DNA of 21,795 bases from JAGQLF01 sp964635995 (lineage in GTDB: Bacteria > Patescibacteriota > Dojkabacteria > J137): positions 1-21,795 of the forward strand of contig CAZWRA010000024.1 of the NCBI GenBank assembly GCA_964635995.1. The letters run 5' to 3'. A program made the position numbers and the translations under genes. This document shows positions 15,553 to 21,795 of this stretch, one piece after another (position 1 is the first letter of the stretch; each line of letters begins with the position of its first letter). A model generated the notes under the pieces. It saw only the letters and a list, made by a program, of their open reading frames with translations, had not been told where the DNA came from and ran no database searches.

Positions 15553-16809
15553 TTAATCTACACTTTTAAAGGCAAAATTAAGAGTAGGCTCTAATAAGTT
15601 AATTTTTTTGTTCAAAGCTTTTTCAATCCTTAACCTTAAATCCTGAAGTACATTCATGAAATTTATAAAGGCTTCATATGGAGATTCATAGGGACTAAAA
15701 TATTTATGAACATCCCCATCGTTAAACCACTTAGTACACATATAGTAAAAATGATCAGATGAAAGAAGTTTTCTCCAATCTTTTATTAATTCTGGATCTT
15801 CTGTAGCTAATACATCTTCCTCCATCGCATGTATCTTATCTAATGAATCATACTGCATAGAATTAGATCTCCAAGCAGATAAATCTCTTTCAATATCTGC
15901 CCAAGATACATAATTTGGGAAACTTAATTCTGCAAATGAATCATATTTTGCAATTGCCTCACTTGGAGTAACAAAATCATTATCTGGATGTTTCATTAAT
16001 TCAACAGGTAAATGTTCCATAAAACTAAATATACCTGTATCTTCCCATTGATGTTCACCAAAAGTTTCATAGTCCATAAAAAGATTAACAACTTGCCCGC
16101 TTCCATTTGTCGAAGACACCCAGTTTGCAAATTTTTCAGCTGATAATGGATGCTCCTTCCAGCCTTTATCAGAAAATCTAAATGCTATATCGTCTGACAA
16201 TTTGTAGTTTTTCAAAAGAAGCTTCAAATGACTTCCATTTGGAAGTGAGTATACGAAATTAGGACTTCGCCAACCTAAAATGTGATCAGCACCTTCAGCT
16301 AGTATTCCTCTATATCCTAACGATTCTATATACCTTCCAAGTTCATCGTTATAAATTAACTCAGTGTTTCTGAATACTTGTGGAGAGTAATTAAATAGTT
16401 TTTCCAATTTCTCAAGATGCATCTCGATCTGTCTTTTAAACTCTCTTTTGGAATATAAAAATGCAAGTGAGTGAAAGTATGTTTCACTAATAAGCTCTAC
16501 TCTGCCAGTATCAATAAGATCTTTAAATGATTGTATTACTTCAACATCGTATTCTTCAGCTTGATCTAAAAATACCCCAGTAATAGAAAAGCTAATTTTA
16601 AATTCTGGATGCTGTTTTAATAGTTTTAATAAAAGCTTATTTGTTGGTAGGTAGCATTTATCTGCTACTTTTCTAAATATTGCACGATTATGTTTATGAT
16701 CATTTGGATCCTCTTCAAAATAATTATGAAGATTCCCAATATCTCTAACAGTATATCTCCTTATTCTGTAAGGCTGATGAACATGAAAATAAAAACAGAT
16801 TGAGCTCAT
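15553..16809 (-). CDS. GH57 alpha-amylase-type glycoside hydrolase
   Basis: GH57 enzymes cleave or rearrange alpha-1,4-glucans with a (beta/alpha)7 barrel and retaining chemistry. The 418-residue product starts MSSICFYFHVHQP, with the family's first motif HxHQP at 9-13. The third motif region FRNTELIYND (146-155) contains the probable nucleophile Glu150. The fourth motif MDYETFGEHQW (245-255) contains the probable acid/base Asp246. There is no signal peptide, so action is cytoplasmic. It starts 4 nt after the stop of the GT4 gene and ends 2 nt before the broken surface-protein gene, within one transcription unit. With the neighbouring GT4 and GH15 it forms a compact alpha-glucan synthesis and degradation set. 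Motif positions come from my reading of the family consensus. Confidence 0.92.
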   Translation of the reverse strand: MSSICFYFHVHQPYRIRRYTVRDIGNLHNYFEEDPNDHKHNRAIFRKVADKCYLPTNKLLLKLLKQHPEFKISFSITGVFLDQAEEYDVEVIQSFKDLIDTGRVELISETYFHSLAFLYSKREFKRQIEMHLEKLEKLFNYSPQVFRNTELIYNDELGRYIESLGYRGILAEGADHILGWRSPNFVYSLPNGSHLKLLLKNYKLSDDIAFRFSDKGWKEHPLSAEKFANWVSSTNGSGQVVNLFMDYETFGEHQWEDTGIFSFMEHLPVELMKHPDNDFVTPSEAIAKYDSFAELSFPNYVSWADIERDLSAWRSNSMQYDSLDKIHAMEEDVLATEDPELIKDWRKLLSSDHFYYMCTKWFNDGDVHKYFSPYESPYEAFINFMNVLQDLRLRIEKALNKKINLLEPTLNFAFKSVD

Positions 16810-16813
16810 AAAG

Positions 16814-18040
16814 TTACTTTAATATCTGATTATATACATTAAAAATTTGCTCTGCAGTTTTATCCCAGGTTATTCTTGAAATTTCTCCATTTCCTAATGT
16901 AGCTAAGTCATTTTTTAATGCCGAATATTTAAGTACTGAAACAACTTTATTAACTATCTCATCCACATCCCAAAAATCAACTTTTAATGAATTCCTTAAA
17001 ACTTCAGAAATACCAGACTGCTTAGAAATAATTACAGGTGTATGATTAGCTAATGATTCTAAAGGTACAATTCCAAATGGTTCAGATATTGAAGGCATAA
17101 TAAATACATCAGCAATTCTAAATAATTTATGTTTATCATCACCTCTTACAAATCCGGCAAAAATAACTTTATCTGAAATTCCCATTTCTGCAGCCATATG
17201 CATAAGTTGCTGTTCCATATCTCCTGAACCTCCATAAACAAATAGTGTTTTTGGATTATATTTAAGAATATCTTTTGCTGCTTTTAACAGAATATCAGGA
17301 TTCTTTTGGTAAGTAAGTCTTCCTAGAAATAGTACAATACTATAGCCTGCTTCTTTACTTGCTCTAAGAATATTTGCTTTAGACACCTCGTCATCATTAA
17401 TATCACTTATATCTACTCCGTTATGAGCGACAAAAATCTTAGAAGGATCAATTCCATACCTTTCAATAACAACATTTTTTGTAAAGTTTGAAACTGCAAT
17501 AATTCTATCTGCTTTTAGAAATCCTTCAAGTTCAATTGCTCGAATTATTGGATTTGGATTTTCGCCACTCCTATCATATTCAGTTGCATGTATATGAGCT
17601 ATCAAAGGTTTTCCACTAATTTCTTTAGCTACAATACCTGCCTTAAATGAAAGCCAGTCATGAGCATGAATTACATCAAAATCATTTTGCATTGCGATGC
17701 TTCTTGCATTTCTTGCATAAAGCAAGACCTCTGTAAGTAAATCATAATAGTACTTATTTAATACATCAATTCTCCCAATTTCATTAATTAAAGAAGAATT
17801 TATAATATAAGGTTTATAAGGTGAGTGAATTTTGCTTTCTACTTCAGTAATCGTAAGCCCTCCAATTTTATCTGCGAATACAAAATTTAATTTGTCATCA
17901 TCTACATTTGTTGCTCTAGGTAAAACGAAAGTTATTTTGGCTCCTCTCATTAGAAGAGCGTATGCGATACCCTGACATGCTACTCCTAAACCTCCGCTGT
18001 TGTGTGGTGGGAATTCCCAACCAAACATTAATACTTTCAT
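16814..18040 (-). CDS. GT4-family glycosyltransferase, glycogen-synthase-like
   Basis: This GT-B enzyme transfers a sugar from a nucleotide sugar, probably UDP- or ADP-glucose, to an alpha-glucan. The ATG at 18040 gives 408 residues beginning MKVLMFGWEFPPHNSGGLG, where the Gly-rich loop is typical of glycogen/starch synthase-like GT4 proteins. The TTG three codons upstream (18049) is inside the previous gene and less likely. Other landmarks are HAHDWLSFKAGIVAK, the start of the second Rossmann domain at VLFLGRLTYQKNPD, and EPFGIVPLESLA, the E-x7-E donor-binding motif near the C-terminus. The gene starts 2 nt after the GH15 stop and precedes GH57. This context supports a glycogen/maltodextrin role over lipid or surface-polysaccharide glycosylation. 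Confidence 0.88.
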   Translation of the reverse strand: MKVLMFGWEFPPHNSGGLGVACQGIAYALLMRGAKITFVLPRATNVDDDKLNFVFADKIGGLTITEVESKIHSPYKPYIINSSLINEIGRIDVLNKYYYDLLTEVLLYARNARSIAMQNDFDVIHAHDWLSFKAGIVAKEISGKPLIAHIHATEYDRSGENPNPIIRAIELEGFLKADRIIAVSNFTKNVVIERYGIDPSKIFVAHNGVDISDINDDEVSKANILRASKEAGYSIVLFLGRLTYQKNPDILLKAAKDILKYNPKTLFVYGGSGDMEQQLMHMAAEMGISDKVIFAGFVRGDDKHKLFRIADVFIMPSISEPFGIVPLESLANHTPVIISKQSGISEVLRNSLKVDFWDVDEIVNKVVSVLKYSALKNDLATLGNGEISRITWDKTAEQIFNVYNQILK

Positions 18041-18042
18041 AT

Positions 18043-20046
18043 TTACCAATTTTTATCTATATTCTCGACTCTAGAAAGTTCCTCGAACTTCTTTATGTAA
18101 TCAAGAACTGTAATAATATATTCAGAATGACTCCATGTAAGAGGACCTGCAGAAAGACAGGTTCCATCCACAGGATTAAATTGCTCTGAGAGCATTCCAC
18201 TGCTTGTTGCATGTTGATTTGCCCAATCAATATGAACTTTACATTTTTTAAGCTCTTCGAGATTTTTTGCACGAGCAATTTCAATTTGAGCAATCCACAT
18301 TGTTGTAATAACCCAAGGATTTCCTTTTACTGTATCCGTTACTTTGAAATAGTTATCATTCTCATAACGAGGAATACCTCCAATTGAAGTTTTACAACAT
18401 AGATTATTCAGAATATACTCAAGCATATTTTTGACTTTTTCATCGTCTACGTCAAGTACATTAAATTTGTACAATCCATAAAGAGAAGAAACGTCAACAG
18501 TAGTATCGATTAAATCTTCTCCTGTTACTCCATATTCTTTTAACAAAATTCTTTTATTAAAAATTTTCTTATCTTCGTTATATAAATAATTAAGAATTCC
18601 ATGCTTTACTAATTTTGCTAAAAGTCTATATTCTTCAGCTTTATCAAACTTTCCGAAAATTTCAGCCATTTCTGAAGCATCATTTAATGCCCCATATACT
18701 GTTGAACTTGTAAACGTAAAAGTACCGTAATGCTCTTCCCAAAGATCATAACTTGGTCTTATTAAACCCGTGTCCGTATCTATTCTAGAAATTATGAATT
18801 CTATTGCTTTTCTAACAAGTGAGTTATAAATCCTTTCAATAAATTCAACGTCTTTAGAATATTTGAAATCCTCCCAAACTGCACATACAACCAGAGCAGT
18901 CTCATCTAATTGTATAGGTAACTCCTTTTTTCCTTGATAAATCCATGGATGCCAGGAACTTCCAATAGACTTATCAGACCTGTATTTATGCATAAAGTAG
19001 CCTTGCCTATTTATTGTGTCATTGAAGAAGGTAAAAATAGTTTTATTTGTATCGTCATAACCAGTTCTTGCATAAGCCATTGAAGTAAATGCAGCATCTC
19101 TAGGCCAAACATAGCTATAAGCATCTCGACCATATTTCAACAAATCTGTATCGCTTGAAGCGATAATTGCCCCATTAGAATCTGTATGTACTTTTAAAAC
19201 TTTTAGAGAATTTTTAAATAAAGCAATCTCTTGATCTGTAAGATCTTTAAAATCATATTCAATTTTTTCGGACCAAGCTTTCCAATAATTCGTAGTTGTT
19301 GTAATTAAGTAATCTAAGCCTTTTCTTTGTGCATAGTCATTTAAAGAATAAACTTCATCCAGATTTTTTCCTATTGCTAACCAGTAATCTACAATTGATG
19401 AGGATTGTTTTGAAAGATCAACTGTAAGTCCAATAACAGAATCAGTTAACCCATGTTCTATTGGATTCTTTTCTAACTTTCCATCTTCAGCATCCTTATA
19501 TGTCCCCACTTTTCCTTCAATTCCAAAAAGACCTACTCCATATTCTTCAAAAGAGGTCTTTTCTTCTCTTTTAAATGCGTTAACTAAGAAAATTCTCCTA
19601 CCTTTATAGTGTATAACTACATTACTCTCAGGATCATAGTAGGCAGTATCGCCCCTATGTGATTCATATATTTCAAATTGTTGATTGAAGAAGATTTTTA
19701 TTTGTCTATCCTCATTCCATTCATTATGTATAATAATCTCTCGCATAAACAGATTCAACTCGTTATAAACTTCATCGTGAAATTCTAAAGTAATGCCGAT
19801 CGAAGTGTTCTTAAGATAAATGACAGATTTTATTTTTGTTTCTTCATGAAACTTAAATAAGACACTCCATTCACCATTATCAATCCAGTGTAATTTATCA
19901 TTTGCCCATACACCAATCTTATGAACATACGGACCTCCGGTATGATTTTCTAAACCAACGTAAGGAAAGTATAGATCATATACTTGTCCATAATTATCTA
20001 GCCCAATAGCTATTGAGCCATTTCCGAAAACGAAAGACTTTGCCAC
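18043..20046 (-). CDS. GH15 glucoamylase (glucan 1,4-alpha-glucosidase)
   Basis: The enzyme releases glucose from the non-reducing ends of alpha-glucans. The 667-residue protein has the prokaryotic GH15 plan. An N-terminal beta-sandwich covers about 1-250, followed by the (alpha/alpha)6 catalytic barrel. Motifs are YVWPRDAAF (312-320), DLWEEHYGTFTF with the probable general acid in EE 437-438, and MLSEQFNPVDG with the probable general base Glu621. There is no signal peptide, so it acts on intracellular glucan. The start is GTG at 20046, because the family consensus (F-x-x-GNG-x-x-x-x-GLD) begins there. A 74-nt gap upstream holds repeated TAGTTTA elements, so an internal promoter or operator is possible here. 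GT4 follows after 2 nt. Confidence 0.93.
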   Translation of the reverse strand: MAKSFVFGNGSIAIGLDNYGQVYDLYFPYVGLENHTGGPYVHKIGVWANDKLHWIDNGEWSVLFKFHEETKIKSVIYLKNTSIGITLEFHDEVYNELNLFMREIIIHNEWNEDRQIKIFFNQQFEIYESHRGDTAYYDPESNVVIHYKGRRIFLVNAFKREEKTSFEEYGVGLFGIEGKVGTYKDAEDGKLEKNPIEHGLTDSVIGLTVDLSKQSSSIVDYWLAIGKNLDEVYSLNDYAQRKGLDYLITTTTNYWKAWSEKIEYDFKDLTDQEIALFKNSLKVLKVHTDSNGAIIASSDTDLLKYGRDAYSYVWPRDAAFTSMAYARTGYDDTNKTIFTFFNDTINRQGYFMHKYRSDKSIGSSWHPWIYQGKKELPIQLDETALVVCAVWEDFKYSKDVEFIERIYNSLVRKAIEFIISRIDTDTGLIRPSYDLWEEHYGTFTFTSSTVYGALNDASEMAEIFGKFDKAEEYRLLAKLVKHGILNYLYNEDKKIFNKRILLKEYGVTGEDLIDTTVDVSSLYGLYKFNVLDVDDEKVKNMLEYILNNLCCKTSIGGIPRYENDNYFKVTDTVKGNPWVITTMWIAQIEIARAKNLEELKKCKVHIDWANQHATSSGMLSEQFNPVDGTCLSAGPLTWSHSEYIITVLDYIKKFEELSRVENIDKNW

Positions 20047-20062
20047 AACTAATCAGTAACAA

Positions 20063-20111
20063 TAAACTAGGCCTAATCAAATACTAAACGAAATTAAACT
20101 AGATTTAAACT
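20063..20111 (-). repeat. Four phased TAGTTTA-like repeats before GH15
   Basis: On the minus strand TAGTTTA-like heptamers occur at about 20112-20106 (TAGTTTA), 20101-20095 (TAGTTTA), 20091-20085 (TCGTTTA) and 20069-20063 (TAGTTTA). Spacings are 11, 10 and 22 bp, close to one and two helical turns. They lie between ROK and GH15 and could be a regulator binding array, although the stretch is A/T-rich. Confidence 0.35.
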
Positions 20112-20120
20112 AAATTCTAA

Positions 20121-20939
20121 TTAAAGCATTTGCTTTAAATATTCCATAGCACCATATAATCCGCCAAAGTCTCCTAACTCGGACTTCAAAATATCTGGTG
20201 TCTCAGGAAAAACAATTAGCAGTTCTTGTACAACTTCATGAATCTGATGAACGGAAAGTTTTCCACTTTGAATTACTCCTCCTCCTAACACCACAGCTTC
20301 AGGAGACCAATGAAGAATTGTATTATGAATTCCTATTGCTGTATTTCTTGTTACCTTTTCCCAAAATTCAGAATCTTCAACTTCACGAGCTTCTTTTCCT
20401 GTTAGAGCCTTTATTCCAGAACCTGAAATTAATTGTTCAAGAGAAAATAAATCGCCATTTACAGATAGTATCTGGTGCCCTGGTTCAAAGCCATATATTT
20501 TTGTATCAATTTTTTTATCTTCTATTCTTACACCACCTACTCCTGTACTAATAGTTATATAAGCAATAAGTTTATAATCCTTTCCTACTCCAAAAGTAGC
20601 TTCACCCAATCCCACAATAGCTGTATCGTTTTCTAAAAATACTTTATCAGTTTCATTAATTCTTTGAAGTTCTTTTTTAAATTTCATTCTTTCCCAATTT
20701 GGCAGGTGAGGTGACCTCTCTAAAGCATCTTTTTCTTTGGACAATATTCCTGAAACACCAAAACAAACAGCTTGAACTTGGCTATCCTGCTTTACTTTCT
20801 TAGTAACTTCTTCAATCATATTAATAGCATGATTGTATTCTTTAGGTGTTTCAAATATTAAAGGTTCTGTAAATGTTTTTAAGTCGTCTGAAGAAGATAT
20901 TCTTGTTCTAGTTCCACCGATATCTCCTAAAATGTACAT
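20121..20939 (-). CDS. ROK-family sugar kinase, probable glucokinase
   Basis: ROK kinases phosphorylate hexoses with ATP; glucose is the likely substrate here because the GH15 gene next to it releases glucose. The 272-residue protein has the ATP-binding motif DIGGTRTR (6-13), the catalytic Asp105 in FLENDTAIVG, the Gly-rich STGVGGV (131-137) and the sugar-binding Glu152/His155 in FEPGHQ. The usual zinc motif CxCGxxGCxE after the His is missing and reads LFSLEQLISGSG instead. It has no HTH domain, so it is a kinase and not a NagC-type repressor. It starts 17 nt after the stop of the PGM-like gene and ends 74 nt before GH15. Confidence 0.88.
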   Translation of the reverse strand: MYILGDIGGTRTRISSSDDLKTFTEPLIFETPKEYNHAINMIEEVTKKVKQDSQVQAVCFGVSGILSKEKDALERSPHLPNWERMKFKKELQRINETDKVFLENDTAIVGLGEATFGVGKDYKLIAYITISTGVGGVRIEDKKIDTKIYGFEPGHQILSVNGDLFSLEQLISGSGIKALTGKEAREVEDSEFWEKVTRNTAIGIHNTILHWSPEAVVLGGGVIQSGKLSVHQIHEVVQELLIVFPETPDILKSELGDFGGLYGAMEYLKQML

Positions 20940-20956
20940 AAAGTCTAAATTAAAAA

Positions 20957-21532
20957 CTATAATGGTATTGCGTATCTATAAACCTTTCCAGGATCTGAAT
21001 TTTCTTTTAACATTTGTTTAGGTGTTTTATTTTCAAAATGAGCCCTAATTGGCCTAATAGAATTATTTTGAGCACATATGGCTACATTAAGTTCTCTTGT
21101 TTTTACAAGATCTATAACATCATAAATAAATGGAGTTACTCTAATCCAAACTTGCCTAAAATTCTCACCACCAGGTGGAGGGGTAACATACGATCTATAT
21201 GCCAACTTTGCCCAGTATCCTAAAAAAGGCATTGCAATGTTACGCTTCTGCATTCCTTCTAGAATACCGTAATCTCTCTCCTTAATCCTCTCATCTATAA
21301 TTCTCTCTACATTTGTTCTACCTTCTAAAATAACATCTAAAGTTTCAATACTTCTTTTCAAAGGGGAAGAAATTCCTATTTCAATTGGGATATTTCGAAA
21401 ATAATCTTTCAGCTTATAAGCATCTCTCTTTCCTTCATCAGATAAACCAATGTCTCTCCTGTCGCCACTAAAAATCCCGAACTTATTATCTGTTGATTGT
21501 GTATGTCTAAAAAGATATATGTATTTATTCAT
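20957..21532 (-). CDS. Histidine phosphatase/phosphoglycerate-mutase-like protein lacking the second His
   Basis: The 191-residue protein belongs to the histidine phosphatase superfamily. LFRHTQST at 7-14 holds the phospho-accepting His10, with RHT replacing the usual RHG. SSPLKRSIETL (55-65) is the phosphate-pocket segment, ERIKERDYGILEG (81-93) carries the probable acid Glu85, and PPPGGENF recalls PGM's PPGG(E/P). The position of the second catalytic His, normally in an AHGNSxRA motif, reads AQNNSIRPI with Gln155. The protein is therefore either a degenerate mutase, a scaffold or an enzyme with altered chemistry. It heads the sugar-metabolism cluster and has a good promoter. If active, it would act on phosphosugars or phosphoglycerate. 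Confidence 0.85.
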   Translation of the reverse strand: MNKYIYLFRHTQSTDNKFGIFSGDRRDIGLSDEGKRDAYKLKDYFRNIPIEIGISSPLKRSIETLDVILEGRTNVERIIDERIKERDYGILEGMQKRNIAMPFLGYWAKLAYRSYVTPPPGGENFRQVWIRVTPFIYDVIDLVKTRELNVAICAQNNSIRPIRAHFENKTPKQMLKENSDPGKVYRYAIPL

Positions 21533-21552
21533 TGCATTAAGACTTTATTCAT

Positions 21553-21581
21553 ATTCTATGTTTAATCCAGCTAAAGGTAAA
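21553..21581 (-). promoter_or_regulatory. Promoter of the sugar-metabolism cluster
   Basis: On the minus strand TTTACC (21581-21576), a 17-bp spacer and TAGAAT (21558-21553) form a sigma70-type promoter, 20 nt before the ATG at 21532. It would drive the PGM-like gene and probably ROK and the glucan genes downstream. Confidence 0.6.
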
Positions 21582-21601
21582 GTAGTGTTATAAAGTTCTA
21601 A

Positions 21602-21630
21602 TTTACATCGATACTAAAATGCTTCATAAT
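21602..21630 (+). promoter_or_regulatory. Leaderless-type promoter of the receiver fragment
   Basis: TTTACA (21602-21607), a 17-bp spacer and CATAAT (21625-21630) lie 5 nt before the ATG at 21636. The geometry is the same as at 3552-3587 and implies transcription starting at the start codon. Confidence 0.65.
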
Positions 21631-21635
21631 TTCAT

Positions 21636-21785
21636 ATGGCTATAAATAAGAAAAAAGTTTTACTTGTCAAGGATGACCATATTTTGAATGATGCTCTTTC
21701 AATGAAACTTTCTCAATCTGGTTTTTCAGTCATTAAATGCTTAAACTGTACCCATTTGTCTAGACAATTTTTAGAGATTTTTTAG
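21636..21785 (+). pseudogene. Truncated response-regulator receiver domain
   Basis: A 49-residue ORF, MAINKKKVLLVKDDHILNDA and onward, matches the first beta strand, acidic pair and first helix of a CheY-like receiver. The pattern is VLLV-E-DD...L...L...GF.V, with Lys replacing the usual Glu before the DD pair. After SGFSVIK the resemblance ends, and TAG follows at 21783-21785, before the phospho-accepting Asp and the output domain. It is either a 3'-truncated remnant or a frameshifted gene continuing beyond the window; no other frame in the remaining sequence clearly restores homology. Its promoter appears intact. Confidence 0.6.
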
Positions 21786-21795
21786 ATATATTTTT

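Noticed and set aside
1..21795. Global UGA=Gly recoding (code 25)
   Set aside because: ftsE, ftsX, metG, nusA, GH15, GH57, ROK and others have no internal TGA despite many Gly codons, so recoding at normal frequency is excluded here.
1..21795. tRNA, rRNA, CRISPR array or insertion sequence
   Set aside because: No cloverleaf with GTTCRANNC, no rRNA core sequence, no regularly spaced repeats and no transposase were seen.

Overview
The window is AT-rich (about one third G+C by eye), densely coded and has very short intergenic gaps. Gene content is SecG, FtsE/FtsX, MetG, a WecA/TagO-type transferase and NusA, followed by a small glycogen/maltodextrin cluster and a baeRF-type protein. No start codon has a clear Shine-Dalgarno sequence, and several promoters place the -10 box only 5-7 nt before the start codon. 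Together this suggests a small-genome bacterium of the Candidate Phyla Radiation (Patescibacteria; Dojkabacteria/WS6 or Microgenomates would fit). That placement is inference, since no rRNA is present. Intact conserved genes all end in TAA or TAG and contain no in-frame TGA, so the standard code is expected.

Layout. 1-3468 (minus): ftsE-ftsX-small 4-TM protein-secG-partial membrane protein, read right to left. 3587-4202 (plus): a membrane-anchored hypothetical gene with one homopolymer frameshift, convergent with metG. 4197-5801 (minus): metG, preceded by what looks like a complete leader-peptide attenuator. This consists of an extended -10 promoter, a 15-codon ORF with three tandem Met codons, alternative hairpins and a rho-independent terminator. 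5805-7641 (minus): a polyprenyl-phosphate HexNAc-1-P transferase and a 3-TM protein. 7762-9025 (plus): nusA with a strong terminator. 9024-10305 (minus): a small serine hydrolase and a frameshifted AlkD-like gene. 10306-10729: a gene-free stretch with four palindromic elements, two of them GC-rich and REP-like. 10730-11794 (plus): a short GH15 protein. 11791-12973 (minus): a baeRF (bacterial archaeo-eukaryotic release-factor-like) gene with its own sigma70-type promoter. 12985-15550 (minus): a broken surface-protein gene (dockerin-like, LamG, beta-helix) with two in-frame TGAs and two homopolymer frameshifts. 15553-21532 (minus): GH57 amylase, GT4 glycogen-synthase-like enzyme, GH15 glucoamylase, ROK glucokinase and a phosphoglycerate-mutase-like protein. 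21636-21785 (plus): a truncated response-regulator receiver domain.

How the genes fit together. The right half can make an alpha-glucan (GT4), cut it internally (GH57), release glucose (GH15) and phosphorylate it (ROK) for glycolysis. The left half covers the cell envelope and division (SecG, FtsEX, WecA-like), translation (MetG) and transcription (NusA).

The most notable observation is the Met-codon leader peptide before metG. Its geometry matches classical trp/his-type transcription attenuation, applied to methionyl-tRNA synthetase and probably read from a leaderless transcript. Other points of interest are an FtsE with an RpoA-CTD/NusA-like helix-hairpin-helix tail, frameshifts that all fall in A/T homopolymers, and a PGM-like protein with Gln in place of the second catalytic His.
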